From: Girardinichthys multiradiatus
Taxonomy: Eukaryota > Chordata > Actinopteri > Cyprinodontiformes > Goodeidae
Length of the DNA stretch: 64,000 nucleotides
Assembly (NCBI RefSeq): GCF_021462225.1
Contig: NC_061796.1
Coordinates: forward strand, 46,649,891-46,713,890
Reading direction: 5' to 3'
Shown: in pieces, positions 1 through 10,064 of the stretch
How positions within the stretch are numbered: position 1 is the stretch's first letter
Layout of the letters: each line of letters starts with the position of its first letter
The notes under the pieces: generated by a model
Told to the model about the DNA's origin: nothing
Seen by the model: the letters and a program-made list of their open reading frames with translations, nothing else
Database searches by the model: none
Program-made: the position numbers and the translations under genes

Positions 1-1540
1 CAGCTCTTTAGAATGAACGACGGAAACTTGGACTCCTACCAGGTCCAGAATTCACTGGAGAATGTGTTTCTAGTCGGGCCTGGAAATGGGCTGGGATCCA
101 CCAAGAGAAGATGGTTAATGTTTCTAGTAGAGTCCTGGATAAGTTTCCTTCCTCGACCTGTTAACCCCTCAACCCGACTTTTTAAATTTGATAAATGACT
201 GAAAGGATTTTGGGTTTTTTTTATACTGGCGCAGAACATAAATCAGGAAATGCCTTGTTACTGGAAGCGATATACCAGCACAGTATTGCCACCTTTGAAC
301 TGGAAGTCAAATGCTCGTCAGAAAGTGGCATAAAAATCAACAAGCATCGTTGGTTTTACTGTAATGTTTCATGGATTGGTTACAGATGTTCACTAGAAAT
401 AAAAGTCAATTGTGATTTTTCGCTTTATTTGACAAGAACCTGGGTGAAAACATGGAATGGTGTCAGGTGCTGGTGACAGCTAAAAATGAAGCCACAATCA
501 TGTAGCCTTACAGGTCTCCCTAGGTGAAGATGAATTATTATTTAATATTGTCTCAAAGTCTCAAACTATATATTTTTCTTGCATTAGCAGCAGATTTCTT
601 GGATCTAAGCTGACTTTACTTATTTTTTCATCACTTGCCTTTTACACTTCCATCCCTGCAAACCTGGGTAGTTATCAAGTAAAACAGAGAAGCAAATATG
701 TCTTCCTGCCACAGATACAAAGAGCAGGGAAGAGCAGACAGCGACAGGAGCAGGGTATTAACCTTTCTCCCGCTGAGGAGGCAGTAAGTGGGTGGTGATG
801 GCACATGGAGTAGAGTTGGAACCGAGCGAGAAGGAGGTCAGCACAGAGTCGGCACACGGAAATTTCTATTTCAGGAAACACAGTTCGCAGCTGCTTTGTT
901 AATTATCTGTTTGTCGAGTCTCTCTGTGACATTTCCAAAGTTTTCATGAGAAAGGCGTGGGCCAAAATTACATTTTAGGTTCAGGGCTGCTTATCTTGGT
1001 GCTCACACTGAAGGGGGTTGTGGACTACATGTGCTTCTGTGCAGGCTTGGCCAAAGGTTGTATGGGGCCTTAAGCAGAATTAGATTGGGCCCCAGCGTTT
1101 CAGTCTGGGAGAGGGGCCAAGTTTATTCGGCTGAGCGTTAATGCATCACAGATAATTATGTTACATGTATTTGTGAACAAACTGACCTCAAAAACAAAGA
1201 AAAGCATCAGATTGTAACTATGGTAACACAGCAATCAGACCGTGAAGATTATTCTTCAAACGTTCTCAAAGTAAATTTACCAATTACTCTAAATCTCTTT
1301 AAACTGTTTCAGAATATTTTATTTAATCTGTGCTGAAACCATCAAATCAAAATTCAAATTCTATTTTCATTCTCAATAAACAAAGATACAAATTTTCGGG
1401 CCTGTGTTAGAATCCAAGCATTTATAGAAAGCACCTGATAGTTCAGTGTCTCTAAGCGTTGAATTAGTTGGCTATGCCTTGGGCCGGCTCTGCTTCTTGG
1501 ATTATCCAGCTATAGGGGGAAAACACCATGAGCCTGATCT
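1..1540. other. noncoding, no gene recognised
   Basis: No exon with splice sites and recognisable protein similarity is visible on either strand. The short open frames here are unconvincing. This stretch is expected to be intronic sequence of gabbr1, because that gene enters from the right on the minus strand and its remaining exons are not in the window. Confidence 0.4.
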
Positions 1541-1544
1541 TTAA

Positions 1545-2735
1545 AAGGTTTGAGTGTATAGAAACACGTGCAAAGTGGGTCGCATGCACAAAGCTGATCT
1601 ACAAACCAGGTGCAAATCGAACTGCATGTATAAAGTGAACAGAACAGCAGGCACAAACTTTTTTACGTGTCTGCCGTCATGACTACGCAGAACATGTGAT
1701 AATGACCCAAACACGTGCATTTATGGGATGAGGATATGCAAACGTATTTCCTTACCACCTGCAATGCGATTAAACAAACCTGAAACAGATTGTGGGGCAG
1801 TTTCTGCATCTATATTTAGCAAGTTTGAAAGGCAGGTGTAAACTGGCGTAAAATAATGTCTGCCGTCACCGTGGCGAGGAGGAGGCATAGATAAAATGAC
1901 AGACGACGTGTGCGTCAACATGTTTGGACTGTTAGAAATAAAAACACTATAGATATCATCTATCCAGCAAGGCCATTTTGGAGCTGCAGCATTATAATTC
2001 CAGCGCAGCATCACTTTATGGGACGACACCGTTATGTTTGGATGCACTGGAGCAGCAGCGCTTCTATGCTGTCCTGAAAGTGCCCACTCCCATGTTGTCG
2101 GCAGGAGAGATTTTATTTATTTTTCTCCCTCAGTGTTCCTTCACGGCTCGTTTTGAAGCACATTCATGTTGAATTAAATAAACATTGTTACGGGCCTATC
2201 CTGGTTCGCATTGGGCCACAGAATGAAAGCCGACAGCTTCCACAGGCCAGGGTGGCAGGTTCTATAACTCATATTTAATCTTTTAGCTTAAGCTTCTAAT
2301 ATTTTCATGCTTTCAAATGTTAATTATTTTTATTTTATCTCCAATTCATTGCTTTGACCTTCATTTTTTTTTTTACGACATTAGTGGCTAATATTTTTCA
2401 ACAGTAAGCTGACAGGAAAGGGGTGGAGAGAGGGGGAAGACATGCAACAAAGTTGCCTGGACCGGCAGTCGACCCTGCAACAGGCTGCATTAAGAACTAA
2501 GGCCTCTGAATATGGGCCACATATTTTACCCCTGCGCCACCGCCACCGCCTAAACTTCATCTTCTTCATACGGCCACCTCTGCTCTCCCAAACCCTCCAT
2601 GATGACAGCCATTAGCACACACAAAATCCTCATTTAAACACGGCAGTCTGCCCCACATTTGCACCTGTTGCTGATGCAATCTTTGTAGATCACCTGCAAC
2701 TCACCCACTTATAGCACAAGCTACTTAGTGCTACT
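1545..2735. mobile_element. candidate MITE with imperfect terminal inverted repeats
   Basis: Sequence near 1570-1630 (GTGGGTCGCATGCACAAAG, then CTGATCTACAAACCAGGTGC) recurs in inverted, diverged form near 2655-2715 (TTTGCACCTG, then CTTTGTAGATCA, then ACTCACCCACTT). No transposase frame is visible. A short SINE-like stretch lies inside at about 2395-2560. Boundaries are approximate and no target duplication was resolved. A Harbinger-type MITE is a guess. Confidence 0.4.
2395..2560 (-). repeat. tRNA-derived SINE-like fragment
   Basis: Reads like the reverse complement of a common fish tRNA-derived short repeat: a purine-rich GAGAGAGGGGGAAGACATGC block, a diverged B-box-like stretch around 2467-2475, and a final CCCCTGCGCCACCGCC. 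It is diverged and incomplete. Confidence 0.35.
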
Positions 2736-2754
2736 TATTTGGAATTTTTGAAGA

Positions 2755-3752
2755 TCTAGGCCCATATTCCCAAACAATCCTGAGACTAAAAGTAGCTCCT
2801 ACTGAAGTCATTCTAAGAAAAGCCTTCGAATTTCAGGAATTCTAAGATTTTTCTTATAATTGTCCGTCAGTAAGATAAAAGTTATTCATGAAGCATCTGA
2901 GGTCTTCAGAGAGCTCCTAATATGAGGAGATGTTCAGAGCAGTGAGGAGGACCTTTAGTGAGTCTAAGAGTGTCTGAAGCAGAGAAGATGGAGGAAAGAC
3001 AGAGAGAAAGGAGAGATCTTCTCCTCCAATGAACAACAGTAAATGAATAAAACGCTACCGGCTCCATGGTGCAGAGATCCACCTCCTAAACAGTCGAGTC
3101 AATGAGCTCATAAACTTCTAGAACAATCATATAATTATTAATATAGAGATAAGATTAACTTTATCATCCCCCTGGGGGGAAATTAAATAGTTTCAGCAGC
3201 AAGACAGGTTAAAGGTCAACCTCTAGTAAATTACCATTAGGAAGGATCAATAAATAATAGAAACAATAATAAATAACCATGAATAAAAATGGAACAAAAT
3301 TACTAACAATATAGTACAGAATTATTTAGATATTTGCAGACCTTAAAATGCTTCAAAAAATACATTTGGAAAAATTCGGAAACACTGGAAAAATGATATA
3401 AACATAAATAGATACTGTAGACAGTAGTCCAATAATCTGAGCTCTATATCCAGAGCAGGAAGATGTAAATGAGGTGAATCAGTATCTGCTGTATTGTTCA
3501 TGATGATGTCAGCAGCCTCAGCCTAAATGGTCATCTCCAACGCTCCCCGTCACCAACCAATCACAGGTCTTAGAAGACAGCGTCACACCTAGCAATGGGG
3601 TAAACCACATCTCCTCACTAAAATAGGAAGTTCTGTCGTCTCCTCCTCAGTCCCTCTCAGCAGCAAACTGGACCACTCTGAAGCTCGGAGTCCTTGGTAG
3701 GACGTTTTAGGCTAAGTTAGGAGTTCTGTGAGAGACTATGGGCCCTGGCCCT
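2755..3752. mobile_element. non-autonomous DNA transposon (copy A of the GGCCCATATTC family)
   Basis: Left end GGCCCATATTCCCAAACAATC and right end (reverse complement) GGGCCCATAGTCTCTCACAG form imperfect terminal inverted repeats. Internally it shares several blocks, in opposite orientation, with the element at 7194-9746: the CTAAAAGTAGCTCCTA block near the end, the GGTTAAAGGTCAACCTCTA block at about 3210-3230, and the GATGATGTCAGCAGCCTCA block at about 3500. No transposase frame. The combination is typical of a large MITE. The superfamily (PIF/Harbinger-like?) is inferred only. Confidence 0.6.
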
Positions 3753-4290
3753 TAGTGCAGGAATCACTATATACCTCATGTGGTGTGTAATGAATGAATA
3801 AACCAACATTTATACTTAGTCTCTACAGATACAGTGAAAAGGTAGCAGGATTTGTTTTAGACCTCCTTAAGATCCAAACGGTTTTTTCATTTTCAGCAAA
3901 AACTGTTGAAAAAAAATGACTGATATTAAAAATGTTTCTGTTCCCTATTTTCCAGATTAGAATACAAAAACATGGAAATACACACACTACACCACTAGGT
4001 GTCGACAGTGTCCAGACTAATGATTAGGTATAGACATTGATTTATCCAAAACAACCATAACTTGGTTTTATCTGACACTGTTGGTAAATTTAGGTGGTAT
4101 TGGACCAAGAAACAAACTGTTATGAAGTACTGTTGCAGTTCCCAGAACATGCTCAACACAGCTTCAGAGGGCATGCCCTAATAAGGTGGGAATTTCATTA
4201 TTTTTCCAAAACCCTTACTTTGATAAGAGTTTTACTAATTCAAAATTGCCTTTTATATATTCTGTATTTCTGCTCCAGAATTTACACATT
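3753..4290. other. noncoding, no feature recognised
   Basis: AT-rich, with no recognisable exon. The 5' terminus of the old Tc1-like element that starts to be recognisable near 4290 would be expected in this stretch but is not visible. Confidence 0.3.
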
Positions 4291-4629
4291 TTGCTATAAT
4301 TCCAGCTTCACGTAGCTTTGGATAAGTCTCTGAGAGCTCGCCGCATCTTGCTGCTGGGATTTTGGCCCATTCCTTAAATTAAAACTGTTCCAGCTCCTTC
4401 ATGTTGGATGGCTTTCACTTGTGAACTCCGATCTTCAAGTCTAACCACAGATTCTCAATAAGATTGAGGTTTGGTCTTTGACTAGGCCATTTCAACACAT
4501 TGAAATGTTTCCCTCTTGCTGTAGCAGCATGCTTCGGGTCATTGTCCTGCTGGAAGGTGAACTTCCATCCCAGTCTCAGATCACAGGCAGGTTTTGCTGA
4601 AGAATATCCCTGTATCCAGCTTTCATCCT
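4290..4629 (-). mobile_element. old Tc1-like transposon, fragment 1 of 3
   Basis: Antisense remnant of a Tc1-type transposase. The + strand carries stretches typical of this family, such as GGCCATTTCAACACATT and GGGTCATTGTCCTGCTGGAA. The family continues without overlap at 6755 and again at 9747, so later insertions split one element into three pieces. Many stops; no function expected. Confidence 0.65.
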
Positions 4630-4631
4630 AT

Positions 4632-6752
4632 GGAGCTAAATTGGGGCCATAAAGTTTGTTCAACAGAAAAACATTTGAACCTGAAAAATTATTTTGAACC
4701 TCTCCCCAAAAAATGTGAACACTGGAAAAAAAAGTTTTGCAACTGAAAAAAAAAAAACTGATGTCAAACTTCTGGCCCTGTTTTGGCGTGGGGGGCGGGG
4801 CCTCAGATCACGTGGTGAGGAATCATGACTGACAGCTCAACACAGCAGCTGAACAACATATTCCCAGCTGTTGCATTCAGGGACCGTGGGAACTGGAATT
4901 ATCTGTAATACATCATCGATATTCTATATATATGTGATTGCTTATGTGAATACACCATGTGCATCTCAGAGGAGAAAATATGAGCTTGAGAGATTTGCAC
5001 AGCATTTTAAGTCCGTGTTGGAGATTTCTCATGCTCTCAACATCAAGCAAAAGAACCACCAGACTAAGTGGCGGGAATGAAACCAGATGCAAAACGAGCC
5101 GGTATTTTCACAGCCAGGGGCATAAGGGTCAACCGGGGCCGGTGGTTCACTTTACCCCGTGAACCACCGGCCCACGAGCTGAACTACCAGCCCACCGCCC
5201 TGCACAGACGTAGGGCGAGCGCAACATCAAGTACGCAAGAGGCGACAGTTTTTGGGGCGCTGATATTTTTCTGGACCATTGTGCCCTAAGCTATGCCATA
5301 TCAACCTGTTAGGGATAACCTTTATTAATATGACACATAGTTGTTTTTCCAACTTATACCATAATGATATAAAGCATAAATTCTAATGTTTCCTTTTTGT
5401 CAGAATAGGATAAGAAGCTCATCGACACATATTACAAGGATAAATGGCCCAAGGTTTGTCATGAATGACCTGTGGCTCAGGCACTGGGTTTGATGGTGGA
5501 GCAGGCTGTAACTGGTTTGATTAGAAAGCCACAGCACACTTAGATTAAGGATGGACACCCGCTACTACACAATCTAACAGATAGACACCACAATGGTGAC
5601 ACATAGTCTACTGATAATCACTGAGGGAGAGAACATCCATTACATCGGAGTAACAGATAATAAAACTACATGTGACCTTCTATCGAGGCTCTTCGTCATC
5701 CTTTTACAAACTGCGACAGTCCGAGACGGGAGCCTCGGCGCTGATCTCTGTAATCATTCCTCTGCCTAATTTAGATTAAAGGAGCTGAAAGTTAGAAACT
5801 GTTTGAGAGTCGTTCCTTTAAGAGTCAGTGTTAGATAGAGTCTGATCGCCTCTGGGAACCAGGGACTGGAGAGACTCCAGAGAGGTCTAACCGCCAACAG
5901 GGTGCGGTAGCTTGGACAAACCACTCCTCTGCTCCAGTCAGGCAGATCAGCTCTGTGGCGCGTTGGCGAACAGCTGATCTATAACACATAACATGCGCTG
6001 CAGGGCGGCCAGCTGAGCTCACAATGAAGAGCGGAGATCAGAAAAAAAGCCCAGGCTTAATTATTCTGGGATATTCGGAAAATACCGGCTCGTTTTGCAT
6101 CTGGTTTCATTCCTGCCACTTAGTCAGTCTGGCAGTTCTTTTGCTTGATGTTGAGAGCATGAGAAATCTCCAACACGGACTTAAAATGCTGTACAAATCT
6201 GTCAAGATCATATTTTCTCCTCTGAGATGCGTGTTGTGTTTTCACGTAAGCTGCTTCTATCGGTGAAGCATGTTATCTTTCAAAACCAATCCCATATATA
6301 TAGAATATCGATGATGTATTACAGATAATCCCAGTTCCCACGGTCCCTGAATGCAACAGCTGGGAATATGTTGTTCAGCCGCTGTGTTGAGCTGTCAGTC
6401 ATGATTCCTCACCACGTGATCTGATGCCCCGCCCCCACGCCAGAACGGCCAAAAGTTTGAAGCCGAAAAAAATTCTGCAAGTTCGAAAAAAAAAACTTGA
6501 ATCTGAAAAGTAGTTTTGAATTTATTTTTTCCAGTTTCACATCAGTTGTTTTTTTTTTCAGTTGCAAAACTTTTTTTCCAGTTTTCACATTTTTTCGGGG
6601 GATGTTCAAAATAATTTTTCAGGTTCAAATGCTTTTCTTTTGAATAAACTTTTATTTTTCAGATACATTTTTTTTTTCTTTTGAACAAACCTTTATTTTT
6701 CAGGTTCAATTTTTTTACGTTTGAACAAACTTTATGGCCCCGATTTAGCTCC
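4632..6752. mobile_element. non-autonomous DNA transposon with very long inverted repeats
   Basis: Ends are GGAGCTAAATTGGGGCCATA and its reverse complement (one mismatch in the first 20 bases), flanked by AT on both sides (4630-4631 and 6753-6754). The arms match inward for hundreds of bases: 4632-5109 on the left, 6078-6752 on the right. The right arm is longer because A/T-rich TTTTTCAGGTTCAA-type units are repeated at 6500-6720. The core (5110-6077) has no recognisable transposase. The 2-bp AT duplication and long TIRs might fit ISL2EU-like elements, but I cannot confirm the superfamily. Confidence 0.7.
5136..5173. repeat. 15-bp perfect hairpin
   Basis: GGGCCGGTGGTTCAC (5136-5150) is followed, after an 8-base spacer, by its exact reverse complement (5159-5173). 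It is GC-rich and sits in the core of the long-TIR transposon just inside its left arm. It could form a stable hairpin in RNA or a cruciform. No function is assignable. Confidence 0.85.
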
Positions 6753-6754
6753 AT

Positions 6755-7193
6755 CTTTCCCTCAACTCGGACCAATTTTCCAGTCCCTACTGCTAAAAAA
6801 CAACCCCACAGCATGATGCTGCCACCACCATCTTTCACTGTGTGGATGATGTTCTTGGGTTGATGGGATGAGTTGGATTTGCACCAGGCATAGAGATTTT
6901 CTTGGTGGCCAAAAAGTTACATTTTAGTCTAAACTGACCACAGCAGCTTCCTTCATACATTTGGGGAATCGCCCACGTGCCTTTTGGCAAACTCAAAACG
7001 TGCCTTCTGATTTTTAACAGTAAGTAATGTTTTTTTTCTGGCCACTCTTCCATAAAGCCCAGCTCTATGGAGTCTTATTGTGGTCCTATGGACAGATACT
7101 CCAGTCTCTGCTGTGGAACTCTGCAGCTCCTCCAGGGCTACCTTTTACAAAGATGATGGATTTGATGCAGCTCCAGTGGAACAGCAAAGATCT
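6755..7193 (-). mobile_element. old Tc1-like transposon, fragment 2 of 3
   Basis: Continues fragment 1 directly: the + strand reads CATCTTTCCCTCAACTCGGA, then the antisense of the catalytic-region segment (CAGCATGATGCTGCCACCACC), then the TTCTGGCCACTCTTCCATAAA region. It stops at 7193 where a MITE is inserted. Several frame breaks. Orientation minus. Confidence 0.7.
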
Positions 7194-8452
7194 GGGCCCA
7201 TATTCTCAAAGATCCTCAGAGTCTCTCAGAGAGCTCCTAACTTAAAACTTCTTCTGAGCTTCAGAGCGATACAGTTCGCTGCTGAGAGCGACTCTGAGCG
7301 AGGACACGACAGAACTTCCTATCTTAGAGAGGAGGTGGGGTTTACCTCGTTGCTAGGTGTGGTTAACCCTGTTGCTAGGGGTGACACTGTCTCCTAAGAT
7401 CTGTGATTGGTTGTTAAAAGCAACAACAACAAATGCACTCCCAGTAATCAATGGAGAGAAATTAACTGATGATAGAATTGAGTCTGGATTCAGAAATGTT
7501 TAAATCATGATCAAATTAAACTGTCACACAGCATCAACATGTTTGAACATAGGTTACTTACATGCTCATTGTTATTTAGATTAGCTTATTATTATGTTAA
7601 CTCGCCATGCTGGTCGTTTTCATACTGCATCTATTAATTCATTTCATATTAATATTAAAATTCAGTATTTTACTGTCATCTCCTTGTTTAGTGAGGTTTA
7701 GTTTGGCAAAACGACCAAAACAAAACGGAGAACAAAAGGTGGAGAAAAGCGATGTGAACAGAGGAGCAGAGCCTGCTGATGGAGGAGAAGAGAGGAGTGT
7801 TAAAGGTAGATTTGGTTCTGGGATCATGGTGGGAACCAACAGACATTCCCAGCAGATCAATGCGTTGTTCCCTCTGCTTTCAGCACCAGCCTGGAATGTG
7901 AGCAGCTCTGGTTCCTGTTGCGATCAGAAGCTGGAGAGGAGATAGCAGCACCAGAGAACTTCTCCACAGACGGGGAGCGTTGGAGATGACCTTTTAGGAT
8001 GAGGCTGCTGACATCATCATGAACAATACAGCAGATTCACCTCATTTACATCTTCCTGCTCTCGATATAGAGCTCAGATTATTGGACTGTTGGACACACT
8101 TTGGATTTATTTATGTATGCATATCTATTGGAGTTTTTCAATTTTTTCCAAATGTATTTTTTGAAAGCATTTTACAGCCTTTAAATATTTAAATAATTCT
8201 GCACTGTATTGTTTGTAATTTGTTAACTTTTTATTTATAGTTATTTATTATTGTTTTTATTATTTATTTATCCTTCCTAATATTACATTAATAGAGGTTG
8301 ACCTTTAACCTGTCCTGCTGCTGAAACTATTTAATTTTCCACAACACTCTTAGGCTCACTAAAAAAAACTCCTCCTTTCTCTTAACATTTCCTCAAGCAT
8401 TTATGGGAGGGGCCTGATGGTTCATTTCTTAGAATGACATCATTAGGAGCTA

Positions 8453-9710
8453 CAGGGGTTGGACAATGAAACTGAAACATCTGGTTTTAGACCACAATAA
8501 TTTATTAGTATGGTGTAGGGCCTCCTTTTGCGGCCAATACAGCATCAATTCATCTTGGGAATGACATATACAAGTCCTGCACAGTGGTCAGAGGGATTTT
8601 AAGCCATTCTTCTTGCAGGATAGTGGCAAGATCACTACATGATACTGGTGGAGGAAAACGTTTCCTGACTCGCTCCTCCAAAACACCCCAAAGTGGCTCA
8701 ATAATATTTAGATCTGGTGACTGTGCAGGCCATGGGAGATGTTCAACTTCACTTTCATGTTCATCAAACCAATCTTTCACCAGTCTTGCTGTGTGTATTG
8801 GTGCATTGTCATCCTGATACATGGCACCGCCTTCAGGATACAATGTTTGAACCATTGGATGCACATGGTCCTCAAGAATGGTTTGGTAGTCCTTGGCAGT
8901 GACGCGTCCATCTAGCACAAGTATTGGGCCAAGGGAATGCCATGATATGGCAGCCCAAACCATCACTGATCCACCCCCATGCTTCACTCTGGGCATGCAA
9001 CAGTCTGGGTGGTACGCTTCTTTGAGGCTTCTCCACACCGTAACTCTCTTGGATGTTTGGAAAACAGTAAAGGTGGACTCATCAGAGAACAATACATGTT
9101 TCACATTGTCCACAGCCCAAGATTTGTGCTCCTTGCACCATTGAAACCAACGTTTGGCATTGGCATGAGTGACCAAAGGTTTGGCTATAGCAGCCCGGCT
9201 GTGTATATTGACCCTGTGGAGCTCCTGACGGACAGTTCTGGTGGAAACAGGAGAGTTGAGGTGCACATTTAATTCTGCCATGATTTGGGCAGCCGTGGTT
9301 TTATGTTTTTTGGATACAATCCGGGTTAGCACCCGAACATCCCTTTCAGACAGCTTCCTCTTGCGTCCACAGTTAATCCTGTTGGATGTGGTTCGTCCTT
9401 CTTGGTGGTATGCTGACATTACCCTGGATACCGTGGCTCTTGATACATCACAAAGACTTGCTGTCTTGGTCACAGATGCGCCAGCAAGACGTGCACCAAC
9501 AATTTGTCCTCTCTTGAACTCTAGTATGTCACCCATAATGTTGTGTGCATTTCAATATTTTAATCTTACCCTGCTAATTGAACCTTCACACTCTGCTCTT
9601 ACTGGTGCAATGTGCAATCAATGAAGACTGGTTACCAGGCTGGTCCAATTTAGCCATGAAACCTCCCACACTAAAATGACAGGTGTTTCAGTTTCATTGT
9701 CCAACCCCTG
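8453..9710 (-). mobile_element. Tc1/mariner element, probable DD36E (Incomer-like)
   Basis: A 1258-bp element flanked by TA on both sides (8451-8452, 9711-9712). Terminal inverted repeats begin CAGGGGTTGGACAATGAAAC at both ends and run roughly 30 bp. It encodes one transposase frame on the minus strand. The spacing between the second catalytic Asp and the Glu is 36 residues, which suggests the DD36E/Incomer group rather than the usual DD34E. Confidence 0.85.
8550..9536 (-). CDS. Tc1/mariner transposase, 328 aa, short of its normal C-terminus
   Basis: Cut-and-paste transposase that would bind the element's TIRs and excise at TA. The N-terminal part has paired helix-turn-helix features (about residues 5-110, including a GRKRKL hook-like motif). 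The catalytic domain shows LFSDEST (first Asp), the QDDNAPIH box (second Asp) and SPDLNIIEPLWG (Glu); 36 residues separate the second Asp and the Glu. The frame ends at a TGA (8550-8552) after SFPR. Beyond it the same frame stays open for 14 codons (IDAVLAAKGGPTPY) to a TAA at 8505-8507. The TGA is therefore most simply a CGA-to-TGA (CpG) mutation that removes about 15 residues. Otherwise the frame is undamaged, suggesting a fairly recent copy. Confidence 0.88.
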   Translation of the reverse strand: MGDILEFKRGQIVGARLAGASVTKTASLCDVSRATVSRVMSAYHQEGRTTSNRINCGRKRKLSERDVRVLTRIVSKKHKTTAAQIMAELNVHLNSPVSTRTVRQELHRVNIHSRAAIAKPLVTHANAKRWFQWCKEHKSWAVDNVKHVLFSDESTFTVFQTSKRVTVWRSLKEAYHPDCCMPRVKHGGGSVMVWAAISWHSLGPILVLDGRVTAKDYQTILEDHVHPMVQTLYPEGGAMYQDDNAPIHTARLVKDWFDEHESEVEHLPWPAQSPDLNIIEPLWGVLEERVRKRFPPPVSCSDLATILQEEWLKIPLTTVQDLYMSFPR

Positions 9711-9746
9711 TACTTTTAGTCTTAGGGTTCTTCGTGAATACTGGTC

Positions 9747-10062
9747 ATTTTTTTTACAACCCACCCTGACTTGTTTGGAGAGCTTCTTGGTCTTCGTGGT
9801 TTGATGTTTCTTGGCTAATGGTGCTACAGCCTCTGGGGCCTTTTAGAAAAGGTGTGTTTCTACTGACCGATCATGTGACACTTGGACTGCACACTGGTGG
9901 ACTTCATTTCACTCATTATTGAACTTTTGAAGGTATCTGGATGCGACAGAACTTTTTAAGGGCTTCATAGCAAGAGGGGGTTCAGTCGTTAAAAAATTAC
10001 AGGTTGGGACGTGACAAAATAGGTAACAAGCCAAGGGGGGTGAATACTTTTGCCAGTCACTC
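9747..10062 (-). mobile_element. old Tc1-like transposon, fragment 3 of 3 with its terminus
   Basis: Resumes the element broken at 7193 with CAACCCACCCTGACTTG (antisense of transposase N-terminal sequence), then GCAGCCTCTGGGGCC-like sequence. It ends in a TIR whose reverse complement reads GAGTGACTGGCAAAAGTATT, with TA at 10063-10064. The TIR matches the 'aagtattcacccccttgg' type ends common in fish Tc1 elements. The opposite terminus is not recognisable. Confidence 0.65.
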
Positions 10063-10064
10063 TA

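Larger units (their letters stand above)
7194..9746. mobile_element. non-autonomous DNA transposon (copy B), interrupted by a Tc1
   Basis: Left end GGGCCCATATTCTCAAAGAT; right end, read inward, GACCAGTATTCACGAAGAAC. It is the inverted counterpart of copy A at 2755-3752. Its right part is split at a TA by a complete Tc1 element (8453-9710). Removing that element leaves GAGCTACTTTTAG, which matches the intact copy A sequence in reverse complement (CTAAAAGTAGCTC). Element B in turn sits inside the old Tc1-like element, whose sequence resumes at 9747. Own sequence is 7194-8452 plus 9711-9746. Confidence 0.65.
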
